Positions 15,570-23,934 of a DNA stretch of 23,938 bases are shown here, piece after piece. Origin of the DNA: Leptolinea sp. UBA1437. GTDB lineage: Bacteria; Chloroflexota; Anaerolineae; Anaerolineales; Anaerolineaceae. Each line of letters starts with the position of its first letter. The first letter of the stretch is position 1. The translations under genes were made by a program, and so were the position numbers. Below the pieces are notes generated by a model. It saw only the letters and a program-made list of their open reading frames with translations. It was not told where the DNA came from and did not search any database. Location: assembly GCA_002329625.1 (NCBI GenBank), contig DCTP01000086.1, forward strand, positions 4,390 to 28,327, read 5' to 3'.

Positions 15570-15595
15570 AGAAAGCTTCTTACTTGGGATTGCCA
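15545..15595. mobile_element. Possible degenerate end of an IS200/IS605-type element
   Basis: The stretch containing GGTGACATCCTCCCCGC, then TGAAG, then GCTTCTTAC resembles the subterminal sequence often found next to tnpB genes, where CCCCGC and GCGGGG form a hairpin around TGAAG. Here the second arm is missing, and there is no tnpA or tnpB nearby, so at most it is a relic. The likeness is from memory and not from a search. Confidence 0.35.
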
Positions 15596-15653
15596 AAAAT
15601 GTTCGTTAAGAAACTACTGAATAATTAATAAATTCATAAAAACAAGGAGTAAA

Positions 15654-16796
15654 TTAATCTTTACTAAATTCAACGGATGTCCCGCGCTCGGCATCCGTGG
15701 CAAATATGTTCGGCTTAATGCCAGTTTTTGCTTCATAAATCGAAGCGATATTTTTCATAAAAGGTTCGGCATATTCGGTTTTTACCAGTGCGATGGCGCT
15801 GCCTCCGAACCCTCCCCCCGTCATTCGGGCGCCGTAGCAACCCGGTTGTTTTTGCCCTTCTTCCGCCATAATATCCAACTCTTCACAGGAAACTTCGAAA
15901 TCATCCCGAAGGCTGGCGTGACTTTCATTCATCAGCTGCCCCAGGCGGACCGGATCATTCCTTTCCATACACTCGGCAGCTTTCAACGTACGGGCATTCT
16001 CGCTGATAACATGTCGGCAACGACGGCGGATCACCTCATCTAACCGATTGGCGCCATCATTGAATTCCTCCATTGTTACATCACGCAAGAATTTTTTCCC
16101 GAAAGCCTTGGCTCCTTCCATGCATTGCCTAAAACGATCATTGTATCCGCTTTCAACCAACGCATGTTTTACCATTGTATTCATGACAACGACAATCGTA
16201 TCGGTCGGTAACGCATGGGGTTGAATATCTAACGAACGACAGTCAATCAGAATAGCTTTGCCTTTTTCACCGGTGGCTGAGATCAATTGATCCATGATCC
16301 CATTGTTTAAGCCGATCCACTGATTTTCCGATTGTTTGCTAATGACAGACATCTGTATCGGGTCCCATTGAAACCCACCGATCAGGGAGAAAGCACGAGC
16401 GGTAACCAAATCAAGAGCAGCCGATGAGGATAAGCCGGCACCCAAAGGAAGATCTCCTAAGAGCAAGCCATCCCAACCTTTTAAAGGGTACCCGTTGTCA
16501 TGCAGCGCCCAAGCGATGCCCTGAGGGTAACAAGCCCACCCCGTGATTTTTTGGGAAAAATCGGTGACGGAGAAAACAACATCTTTATCAATATCCGCAG
16601 AATAAAGGGAAACATGATCGGTTTTATTTGCTTTGATTGCCAACCATTGTGCATATTTAATTGCCATTGGAAAAACGAAACCCTCGTTATAGTCCGTATG
16701 TTCACCAATGAGGTTGATGCGTCCCGGTGAACGAACGACAAAATCGGGAACGGCTCTAAATCGGTTTTCAAATGCTTTTATGATTTTTTCCAGCAT
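15654..16796 (-). CDS. galK: Galactokinase
   Basis: The 380-residue protein is a full-length GHMP kinase with the galactokinase signature SPGRINLIGEHTDYNEG (23-39), the ATP loop LPLGAGLSSSAAL (116-128), the catalytic Asp in GIMDQLISATG (D169), and the third GHMP motif GARMTGGGFGGSAIAL (about 326-341). It phosphorylates alpha-D-galactose at C1, the first step of the Leloir pathway in the cytoplasm. AAAGGA lies 8 bases before ATG 16796. No galT, galE or transporter is nearby, so the gene stands alone, between the SGNH hydrolase (convergent) and the insertion sequence. The residue before GIMDQ is Asn where E. coli GalK has Cys, which is common variation. A related sugar kinase is possible, but the signature is good. 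Confidence 0.93.
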   Translation of the reverse strand: MLEKIIKAFENRFRAVPDFVVRSPGRINLIGEHTDYNEGFVFPMAIKYAQWLAIKANKTDHVSLYSADIDKDVVFSVTDFSQKITGWACYPQGIAWALHDNGYPLKGWDGLLLGDLPLGAGLSSSAALDLVTARAFSLIGGFQWDPIQMSVISKQSENQWIGLNNGIMDQLISATGEKGKAILIDCRSLDIQPHALPTDTIVVVMNTMVKHALVESGYNDRFRQCMEGAKAFGKKFLRDVTMEEFNDGANRLDEVIRRRCRHVISENARTLKAAECMERNDPVRLGQLMNESHASLRDDFEVSCEELDIMAEEGQKQPGCYGARMTGGGFGGSAIALVKTEYAEPFMKNIASIYEAKTGIKPNIFATDAERGTSVEFSKD

Positions 16797-16903
16797 GGCG
16801 ATAATCCTTTCGGCAGCTTTGATAAAGAATAATCAAACTGTTTTCCTTTGATCGATTTATTTTATCATTAGGTTGGATGAGGATAAGGCAAAAAGAACAT
16901 ATG

Positions 16904-16925
16904 TCTGCGTTTCAAATTTCCATGG
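16904..16925 (+). repeat. Left terminal inverted repeat of the ISLre2-like element
   Basis: Reads TCTG, then CG, then TTTCAAATTTCCATGG. It matches the reverse complement of 18033-18052 at every base apart from a two-base insertion (CG). Confidence 0.75.
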
Positions 16926-17000
16926 CCAAAAGAAAATAATCAAAAAAGGAATTTCCTCTAAAATGTTCTTTTGCAAATAAAAACAAGAAGGGAAATTCCA

Positions 17001-18025
17001 ATGACAAAAGATGTCAAGATAAGTATAACCATCGAAATCGAAAATGGCCAAAAGATGACCGCCGAATTTGTGATTCAATCGGATCATTTTAGGAAGATAA
17101 CGGGAGAGGCGGTACTAGAAAGTTATGATGATCAGATCCAGAAGGAAGAAGCCAAGAGATTGAAAGTGCTTGGTCGAGAAACGCGGGCAGTAATGATGGA
17201 ATGCATAAAGCAGAAATCCGGATGGCAAAAGCCAGCACCGGCAAGCAATGGATCTTGGGGAACCGCTATCGGTTGCAGAACAAGATGAGCCTTATGGCGA
17301 TGGATGTCACTACCGAAAAATGGCAGGAGATGATATGCGAGCGAATGTATTCGAAATATGATTTAGGGAGTGTCAGTCTGTTGGCAGTCGGTGGTGACGG
17401 CGGGAAATGGGTTGGTTCCAGTTTCGATCTGGTCGGGGTCAAACAGATCGAGCGCGTGTTGGATCCGTTTCACATCAACAAAGCTATCCGAGAAGCGTAT
17501 GGGAAAGAAATCGATGTCCCTGACACTTTGAAGACCTTATATCGAGATGGGTTCGATGCGGTCGCAACAGAGCTGCAGAGGTTGAAAGATCAGGGATCGG
17601 CTTCTGCAAGAAAAGCCAAAAATTGCTGTTTTGAATATCTGAAAAACCATCAAGATGAAATCCTGCCGTTATCTGCCCGAGGATTGCCCTATGAGAACTT
17701 GGCCGGTCTCGGATGCATGGAGTCCAATGTCGGAAAATCCATTGCGCTCCGCATGAAAACCCGAGGCTGTAGCTGGTCCCGATCCGGTGCCGAAGCAATG
17801 GTGGCCATCCTTTCCCATATCACCGAATTGTCTGATCATACTTTCCGATATCAAGAAATCAGAGCAAAAGATCAGCGAAAAGGTCGTACTTCGCGCAGAA
17901 GGAAATCAAAAGTTTCTGAATATTGCGGGCAGCATGCTTCTTTTCCCATTCTGAATGCCGGAAAAGCTTCCGTCCCTTATTTCAACCTTTTTAGGAATAT
18001 AATTCATTCGGAACTTCCTTCCTAA
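17001..18025 (+). pseudogene. Broken ISLre2 (UPF0236) family transposase
   Basis: From ATG 17001 (AAGGG 9 bases before) about 70 residues of the N-terminal domain are read in one frame, which ends at 17288. The C-terminal two thirds continue in another frame from about 17215 to 18025. That part shows family motifs: GDGGKWV, RVLDPFHINKAI (about 17450-17490), GLGCMESNVGKSIALRMKTR (about 17705-17764), GCSWSRSGAEAMVAIL and the terminal GKASVPYFNLFRNII. Between the two parts the family's helix-turn-helix and the first catalytic aspartate region are absent; I estimate over 100 residues are lost. The stop lies 7 bases before the right inverted repeat. A frameshift alone cannot explain the missing segment, so this is a deletion that also changed frame. 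Confidence 0.82.
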
Positions 18026-18032
18026 ATGATTT

Positions 18033-18052
18033 CCATGGAAATTTGAAACAGA
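18033..18052 (-). repeat. Right terminal inverted repeat of the ISLre2-like element
   Basis: CCATGGAAATTTGAAACAGA is the inverted partner of 16904-16925, with 17 contiguous matching bases (18033-18049 against 16909-16925). The match extends to CAGA if two bases are gapped. Confidence 0.75.
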
Positions 18053-18146
18053 TACCTTATATATGATCACATTGAAGCAGTTCGCAGAAGAACATTTTGA
18101 ATCATAAAAAAATGCGGATTCTTTTATAAGAAAAACCAGCTTATTT

Positions 18147-19409
18147 TTATTCCTCGGAAAAAAGATAAAGTTGATTCTTTCTGAATGAACAAGAAATCCC
18201 GAAATCATAATTTGTACCGGAAAAAACAGTCAATCCGATATTACCATTTGAAATCCATGTCGCATCGGTAACGGTACCGACCAATTGCTGATTAAACAAG
18301 AATGAGATCTTTGAACCACTGCATACCACGGTAAATATGCCGTTCCCCTCCAGACTCCATTGACCGTAATTATAAGTGACCAACGGAATTTCCGCACCGT
18401 TGCGAAATGCTCTGACATAGATATTTCCATCCAACGCTACGAATGCTTGTAAGAAAGACTCAGATGAATTTTCCCGAAAAGTGAAACCGCAGCCAGAATC
18501 AATGGTATCCGGTTTTTCATAAGCCGATTTCCAAGAAATCTCCGATTGAATCAGAAAATCCTGAGCGGTCACACCGAAAGGATGATTTTGAAAATAGCCC
18601 ATTTGAGCAAGCGAACTATCCAAATCAGGCAATTCTTGATAACTACCGCCTAGTGTATCGATTCGTCCTTTCAATTGAAGCATGCGAATCACACGGGCGA
18701 TGTCAGACGGGACATCCTCCGAAAGCGATGATTCTATCTTATCCTGAGGCGCTAATGAAATCTTAAACGACTTGTAAAGAATCTCGGTTGGCTTATCACT
18801 TAGCGGTTGGGCAAAAAGACCGATTACTCCATTCGTCCAACTCAACGGAAATGTATCCAACAATTTACCGTCCAAATAAAAATCCACCCAACCATTCCGT
18901 ATTACCGATGAAAGAAATAAAACTTCTCCTTGGTTGAAATCGGCAACCTTTGTAAAAGGAAGGGACTCGCTCCAGGAAGCATCGGAATGATGATAGAAAC
19001 CATATGTTTGGTCATTGCAAACCAAAAAAGTGTCAAAATCGTCCGAATCCGCCCCGAAAACAATTCCGGAACAAACCGGTGGCTCGTAGTATGGAAGCTT
19101 CACAGCGGCTTCAACCTTGATTTGATAACCTTCCGGGATCACCAAAGATGAATTTTGGACAATCGAATACTGATGTTTCGGAGAGGTAATATCCCAAAGA
19201 TAGCCATCTTGTACCATAGAACGGTTGATCACGGTTGTTTCGGAAGTTTCCGTACCAGTCATCCAGCCTTTTCCTTCTGAAGCGGGACTGAATACTTCTT
19301 CATATACCGGTACCCAAACCGGTTGATCCGCTAGTTCTTCATCCTGTGCATAAACAATCGAAAAATTAAATAACCCGATGAGCCCCAACCAAACCATTAT
19401 TCTTTTCAT
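18147..19409 (-). CDS. Secreted protein with two concanavalin-like lectin/glucanase folds
   Basis: From ATG 19409 the protein has 420 residues. A signal peptide (MKRIMVWLGLIGLF...VYA, cleavage after A21) is followed by two beta-rich domains. Domain 1 (about 30-205) contains GIVFGADSDDFDTFLVCND, WVDFYLDGKLLDTFPL and GVIGLFAQ. Domain 2 (about 255-410) contains GCGFTFRENSSESFLQAFVA, FTVVCSGSKISFLFNQQLVG and GNIGLTVF. The repeated pattern of ligand value, strand, 'FYLDG/FLFNQ' and 'GxIGL' is typical of LamG or DUF1080-like jelly rolls, which bind glycans or serve as structural modules. Catalytic residues are not recognisable. AAGGAAGG (19421-19428) lies 11 bases before the ATG and overlaps the priA stop; an alternative TTG at 19418 would be too close to it. 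It is the second gene after priA, 17 bases away. Confidence 0.75.
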   Translation of the reverse strand: MKRIMVWLGLIGLFNFSIVYAQDEELADQPVWVPVYEEVFSPASEGKGWMTGTETSETTVINRSMVQDGYLWDITSPKHQYSIVQNSSLVIPEGYQIKVEAAVKLPYYEPPVCSGIVFGADSDDFDTFLVCNDQTYGFYHHSDASWSESLPFTKVADFNQGEVLFLSSVIRNGWVDFYLDGKLLDTFPLSWTNGVIGLFAQPLSDKPTEILYKSFKISLAPQDKIESSLSEDVPSDIARVIRMLQLKGRIDTLGGSYQELPDLDSSLAQMGYFQNHPFGVTAQDFLIQSEISWKSAYEKPDTIDSGCGFTFRENSSESFLQAFVALDGNIYVRAFRNGAEIPLVTYNYGQWSLEGNGIFTVVCSGSKISFLFNQQLVGTVTDATWISNGNIGLTVFSGTNYDFGISCSFRKNQLYLFSEE

Positions 19410-19420
19410 AAGTTTCAAAG

Positions 19421-19428
19421 CCTTCCTT
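19421..19428 (-). promoter_or_regulatory. Ribosome-binding site deciding the start of the lectin-fold gene
   Basis: AAGGAAGG on the minus strand overlaps the TAA stop of priA and lies 11 bases before ATG 19409. It would lie only 2 bases from the alternative TTG 19418, so the ATG is favoured. The overlap suggests translational coupling to priA. Confidence 0.55.
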
Positions 19429-21895
19429 ATAAAACCGATGGAGGATCAACCTCAACCCGAACTGTTTTTGTATCCACATTCTTAATAATATCAGTGGGAT
19501 TAGGACCGCGTAAAATTATATGCCAACGATATTTCCCATCCAATTTCGGGAAGAAACAGGGCGCGGGTCCGATGACGTTTGTCGTACGATGACTTTCGGA
19601 ATGGAGGACCTTTCGTATTTCTTCTGATAAATCAAAAGCCTTTTTTTCCGTAACAGATTGCGAGGGATCGGATATTACAATCCGAACCAATCGTGAAAAC
19701 GGTGGATATCCAATTTCCCGTCGATAAGCCAATTCCTTTTTATAGAAAGAGTCGAAATCTCCCTGTACCGCTGCCTGAATAGAATATCGAGTCGGTTGAT
19801 AGGTTTGTAAAATCGCCATTCCCTTGACATCGACTCGACCCGCTCTGCCGGTCACTTGTGTCAATATCTGAAAAGTATGTTCGTCTACACGGTAATCATG
19901 AAAATTCATTCCCACATCCGCAAGGAGAACACCGACCAACCGAACCCCCGGGAAATCCAAACCTTTCGTTACCATCTGCGTTCCAATCAGAATATCCGCA
20001 CGCCGTTCGGCAAACTGAGACAAAATTCGTTCATAAGAACCTTTTTTTGCGGTGGTTTCGGAATCCATTCGTAGAATGGAAGCGGAAGGGAATATCGCAC
20101 GAATCAGATTTTCCACCTGTTCGACACCTGTTCCGAATTGATGAATTTCTTTTTCTCCGCACCGGGGGCAAACTTCCGGTAAGGATTCGGTATACCCGCA
20201 GAAATGGCAACAGAGTTTTTTTTGCTTTTGATGCCATGTCAACGGAATTTCACAATGTGGACACCGAAAGTCATGCCCACAGGCATGACAAAAAGTATAA
20301 CCTGCCGAACCGCGACGATTCAGAAAAAGAATAGCCTGTTTCTTGTCCGCAAGTGTCTCTTTTAATTCTTCGATTAAGACCCGGCTGAAAACAGAGCGAT
20401 TGCCCGATTTTAATTCCTGTCGCATATCGACCAGTTTCACAGTCGGTTTTGAGATGCCGGATGCCCTTTCTTTTAGCCGCACAATTTTCCATTTACTTTG
20501 CTGAGCCTTGAAAACTTGAGCAATTGTGGGGGTCGCGCTGCCTAAAACCAGTTGAGCATCACCAAGTGCGGCATAATCTGACGCAGCCTGAACCGCCGAA
20601 AAAAAAGGCGGGCGTTCGGTTTGATAATAAGAATCATCATGGCATTCATCGACGATAATCAGCCCCAGATCATTCAACGGAACCGCTAATGCACTTCTCG
20701 GTCCGATAACAATTCGGAAGCGGCCGTTCCGTCCTTTTCTCCAAGTCTCATAACGCTGACTGTCCGTCAATCGAGAGTGATAAACACCGACTTTTCCGGG
20801 GAAACGTCGACTAAAGCGTCCTAAAATTTGTGGGGTCAGTGAAATCTCCGGAACCAAGACTAAAACTTGTTTTCCCTGTGCGATCGCCTGCTCGGTTGCG
20901 CGGATATAGATTTCTGTTTTCCCCGAACCGGTCACACCATGAACCAGAATCGGCACTTTTTGTTCCGTTGCCTTCAGTCCCTGCTCAATCATCTCAAGTG
21001 CTTTTTGTTGCTCGGTATTCAGCAGAATTTCAGAGCCGGGGTAAGTATCCGATTCCAATCCGGTATAGTCTCCTTCCGCTTCTTCTTCGGTAATCGAAAT
21101 TAAATGTTTCTTTTCAAGAGCCTTTATGTCAGCTTGAGTAGCTCCCGTTTGCCGCAGTAAGTCGGTTACCGGTATGCCGTCTGCCGTTGATTTCAGGCAT
21201 AACAATAATTCCTGTCTTCTTTTGAGAGCTTTTTCCTGCCGTGAAAGAGCATTCCATTCGGATTCAATCGTTTCAGCGGTTGCCGAAAGATGTGCAACAC
21301 GACGAACAGGAAGTTTGTTATCGGGTAAGGAAAAAAATGGATCTTTTCGGATTATACCTTCCCGAATCAGTGAATCCATTGCATTTTTCCAGTTTACCCC
21401 TTCCATTTTTTGATCAATTTCGGATTGAGCCAATACCGAATTTTCTTCGGGAAAAAGGCTGATTAACCGTTCACGAATAAGCGTTTTCCGACTTTCTTTT
21501 TCAGTCGGTTTTTCATCCGAAATGCTCTTTTGATCCGGCTTTTTCACAAGCGTGTAATTATCTTCGGATATTTTTCGGATTTTTTCGGTTAAGAAGACAT
21601 TAACACAATCGCTCAAAGGAGCCAAACAACGCGTGGAGAGTTTTTTTGCCACCTCAAGCTGTGCAAAAGTTAAAACAGGCATCTCATCCACCAATTGAGT
21701 AACTGGCCGCAAGTTCGATACTGCAGACTCATCATTCAGAGAAAGGACGATTCCCTGCATATATGTTTGACGAAACGGAACGACTACCATGCATCCTGTT
21801 TTGATTTTCCCAATCAGTTCTTCCGGAATACTGTAGTCAAAAATTCCGTCTTTTGCCGGAACATTAAGAATCACTTGAGCAATCAAATCGTTCAT
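19427..21895 (-). CDS. priA: Primosomal protein N' (replication restart helicase)
   Basis: The 822-residue protein has the PriA layout: an N-terminal 3'-DNA-binding domain (about 1-105, with VPFRQTYMQGIVLSL), a linker winged-helix region, then the superfamily 2 helicase. The Walker A motif is GVTGSGKTE (320-328), Walker B DECH (416-419), and motif III GSATPT (452-457). A zinc-binding insert follows with four CxxC pairs: C536/C539, C545/C548, C563/C566 and C576/C579. Downstream are GTGVEQVE and motifs V/VI (LIGTQMVTKGLDFPGVRLVG, QVTGRAGR). PriA reloads the replisome at collapsed forks. Walker B reads DECH where E. coli has DEEH, a tolerated position. A TAAAAT box lies six bases before ATG 21895; the lectin-fold gene follows in the same operon. 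Confidence 0.96.
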   Translation of the reverse strand: MNDLIAQVILNVPAKDGIFDYSIPEELIGKIKTGCMVVVPFRQTYMQGIVLSLNDESAVSNLRPVTQLVDEMPVLTFAQLEVAKKLSTRCLAPLSDCVNVFLTEKIRKISEDNYTLVKKPDQKSISDEKPTEKESRKTLIRERLISLFPEENSVLAQSEIDQKMEGVNWKNAMDSLIREGIIRKDPFFSLPDNKLPVRRVAHLSATAETIESEWNALSRQEKALKRRQELLLCLKSTADGIPVTDLLRQTGATQADIKALEKKHLISITEEEAEGDYTGLESDTYPGSEILLNTEQQKALEMIEQGLKATEQKVPILVHGVTGSGKTEIYIRATEQAIAQGKQVLVLVPEISLTPQILGRFSRRFPGKVGVYHSRLTDSQRYETWRKGRNGRFRIVIGPRSALAVPLNDLGLIIVDECHDDSYYQTERPPFFSAVQAASDYAALGDAQLVLGSATPTIAQVFKAQQSKWKIVRLKERASGISKPTVKLVDMRQELKSGNRSVFSRVLIEELKETLADKKQAILFLNRRGSAGYTFCHACGHDFRCPHCEIPLTWHQKQKKLCCHFCGYTESLPEVCPRCGEKEIHQFGTGVEQVENLIRAIFPSASILRMDSETTAKKGSYERILSQFAERRADILIGTQMVTKGLDFPGVRLVGVLLADVGMNFHDYRVDEHTFQILTQVTGRAGRVDVKGMAILQTYQPTRYSIQAAVQGDFDSFYKKELAYRREIGYPPFSRLVRIVISDPSQSVTEKKAFDLSEEIRKVLHSESHRTTNVIGPAPCFFPKLDGKYRWHIILRGPNPTDIIKNVDTKTVRVEVDPPSVL

Positions 21896-21901
21896 CCTAT
21901 T

Positions 21902-21907
21902 ATTTTA
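21902..21907 (-). promoter_or_regulatory. -10 box of priA, leaderless layout
   Basis: TAAAAT on the minus strand is followed by exactly six bases (aatagg) and ATG 21895. A T-run lies where the -35 box should be. The rest of the gap to 22047 is AT-rich with no feature I can support. Confidence 0.5.
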
Positions 21908-22047
21908 ACTCGAGTGATCCGCAAAAAAATTTCGGATGAAGATAACCCTGAAAATAAAATAATAGAATCGAAAAAAGAAATAGGACTGAATTGGGTACCG
22001 AAATAAATATTTCCGGCATAGACGAATTCAGGATAAGGATAATCCGG

Positions 22048-23934
22048 TCAGGTCCTTGCAATAAACCACCAATAAACCGACAGGAGATTCACCGCAATCC
22101 CGATCATCGCCAACATTTTGAAAAACCAATTTACCTTTCGATCAACCCCCAAGCCCATCAAAAGCATGATGGGCACAATGGCATCCAAAAGGTACCGATA
22201 CCCAACCTGCTCAGCTCCGGTATTGTGATAAAGCAATAGCAATAAAATGGTGAGAATGACAGAAGCCCAGGCTCCGACAACCCACCAATTTTTTCGAAAA
22301 CGTCGAAACAGATAGATCAAAGGTGGAGTCATTACAAAAATGCTGAAACCGGAAATTCCGGGTTGGAAGAAAAACCGATCACCGGAAAAGTCCAGTGTCG
22401 GCAACTGCCACAGCATGACCCGTAAATTTGTTTTAAAGAAATGAGGATGAAACATCCCATATTTTTGAACGGCTTCCAAAATCCAAGGGGCACCGTTTAT
22501 TGTGACATACCCAAAATCAAACCAGTCATCAAAACGTAATTTATTGTAAGAGAGCAACAGACAGATACAGATCATTACGGGGAAAGCTGTTTTAATCCCC
22601 CAATTTATTGTTTTGCGCCAATCTACTTTCGGAAAATCAGCCTGTTCCCAAAGATAAATCCCTAATAATAGGAATGCGATCGGGAATATATTGGGTCTGG
22701 CAAGTGTTGCAAAACCGAAAAACAGACCGACCAGCCACCCGCTCCATTTTGAAATCACCGCCAAAACGGATAGTTCAATCATTGTTACCGTAATCAATTG
22801 GCTGATAAACCACATCTGTCCGGTCACGGCCAACCAAACATGGTTTGTTCCGAAGGCAAAAACGACGGTCAACCAAAGAATAGCGGATCGCTCACAACGG
22901 ATCATCCCGATCTGAACCGCTCGGTGCAAAATAAGAAAAATCAATGCTGTATTCAAGGCACCGGTGATTGCGGATACCACCGTCATGTTAATTCCTTCAA
23001 CGCCAAACCATTTCACGAACGGCATTAAAAGAATTGCCGGTAAGGGAGGATTCGGCACATACCACTTCCCGTTATACATCGTCAGATCATGCGTCGTCGG
23101 CGGGTTATTCAAATACAGTTGCCCGTTTAAAAACGCATTTGCTAACAGATCCCAGTAGCTCTTCGGCGGGGTATCCGTACGATAAACCCAAAAACCGGTC
23201 AAACGATATCCAGCGAAAGCCAATGAGACAATCATCAAAAACAGCCAGATTGTATTGACTTTGGATTTCGTTTCTTTTCCTTTGATTAACTCCACAGATA
23301 TCGCCCACAGGATCGCTATCGCCACCGGTGCCAGAAATATTGCTCGGATATGACCCAAATGACGGGTCCAGTCTACCCGATCATAATATTCGAATGCCAG
23401 AATAAAAAGAACCGCTGCCATCCCAAACAGTACTGCTTCATACAAGGGGGTAAATAACCTTTTTAGTTCCCCATCGTTCCTTTTGCTGTCGATGACTACC
23501 GTCACCCCAATTTCTATGCCGAACAGTATCCCCCATACAAATAACCACCCATATCGGGATATAAGAGATGGAATCAGCGTGTCATATCGACCGATATCGT
23601 TATAATTTAGAAGAAATATCAGAGCACACAATGTGAAAATGAGTACACATCCCCCGAATATTATCTGCCGCATCATTACTGAATATCGTCTCCGCTTTCT
23701 GAATAAAAAGAAACCGATCAGGAAGAGGATCCCCAGAATACAGATCGCTGCAATTGCCAACCGTTCCGCCGAATAGCCAAGCAAAACAGCATTCTCCGCT
23801 TCAGAAGGTATTTTGAATATTGTGGCTGTTGACCAACATCCTTCTATAACAGACAGAATCACCAAAATAGAGCCCCAATCCGGCTCCTTCCCTTTATTCG
23901 GTTTTCGGCGTTTCTTTTCCGCTCGCTCTGCCAT
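22048..23934 (-). CDS. Polytopic membrane protein, GT-C/GT39-like glycosyltransferase candidate
   Basis: The 628-residue protein starts with a basic cytoplasmic tail (MAERAEKKRRKPNKGK) and then about a dozen membrane helices. The N-terminal module (about 22-215) contains SEAENAVLLGYSAERL, paralogous to DEKNAVFLGFSISRL in the protein at 462-3002, at a similar distance from the start and followed by a similar helix pattern. The core's first external loop reads TDTPPKSYWDLLANAF... then THDLTMYNGKWYVPNPPLPA (about 288-307), a pattern seen in bacterial GT39-like proteins, with the Asp in THDL a candidate catalytic residue. Unlike its paralogue it has no soluble C-terminal domain. Only four bases upstream of ATG 23934 are in the window, so an earlier start cannot be excluded. 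The sugar and acceptor are unknown. Confidence 0.68.
   Translation of the reverse strand: MAERAEKKRRKPNKGKEPDWGSILVILSVIEGCWSTATIFKIPSEAENAVLLGYSAERLAIAAICILGILFLIGFFLFRKRRRYSVMMRQIIFGGCVLIFTLCALIFLLNYNDIGRYDTLIPSLISRYGWLFVWGILFGIEIGVTVVIDSKRNDGELKRLFTPLYEAVLFGMAAVLFILAFEYYDRVDWTRHLGHIRAIFLAPVAIAILWAISVELIKGKETKSKVNTIWLFLMIVSLAFAGYRLTGFWVYRTDTPPKSYWDLLANAFLNGQLYLNNPPTTHDLTMYNGKWYVPNPPLPAILLMPFVKWFGVEGINMTVVSAITGALNTALIFLILHRAVQIGMIRCERSAILWLTVVFAFGTNHVWLAVTGQMWFISQLITVTMIELSVLAVISKWSGWLVGLFFGFATLARPNIFPIAFLLLGIYLWEQADFPKVDWRKTINWGIKTAFPVMICICLLLSYNKLRFDDWFDFGYVTINGAPWILEAVQKYGMFHPHFFKTNLRVMLWQLPTLDFSGDRFFFQPGISGFSIFVMTPPLIYLFRRFRKNWWVVGAWASVILTILLLLLYHNTGAEQVGYRYLLDAIVPIMLLMGLGVDRKVNWFFKMLAMIGIAVNLLSVYWWFIART

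Larger units (their letters stand above)
16904..18052 (+). mobile_element. Internally deleted ISLre2-family insertion sequence
   Basis: Two near-identical inverted ends bound a broken ISLre2 (UPF0236) transposase gene. The element is 1149 bases, shorter than the roughly 1.5-2 kb of complete family members, because part of the transposase is missing. No convincing 9-base target duplication is seen next to the ends. Since both ends remain, a complete copy elsewhere in the genome might still move it. Confidence 0.75.

Noticed and set aside
16889..18095. AAGAACAT at 16892-16899 and 18088-18095 as a target-site duplication of the insertion sequence
   Set aside because: The right copy lies 35 bases beyond the inverted repeat while the left lies 4 bases before it, so the spacing does not fit a duplication made by one insertion.
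16960..18098. Second inverted pair: aaaatgttcttttgc (16960-16974) against gcagaagaacatttt (18084-18098), 14 of 15 matching
   Set aside because: The left copy lies inside and the right copy outside the better inverted repeats, so they do not nest as ends of one element. The sequence is AT-rich and a chance match is plausible.
12043..18116. Shared 12-mer aaaaaatgcgga at about 12043 and about 18105 as a dispersed repeat
   Set aside because: Several 12-base matches are expected by chance in 24 kb, and the flanks differ after a few bases.
18100..18140. Weak TTCTT/AAGAA stem with a T-run after the lectin-fold gene
   Set aside because: A 5-bp AT-only stem separated from the T-run by six bases is not convincing as an intrinsic terminator.
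21990..22015. Possible hairpin (ccgaaataaatatttccgg) after the GT-C-like gene as a terminator
   Set aside because: The stem is about 6 bp with a G-T pair and there is no T-run on either side.
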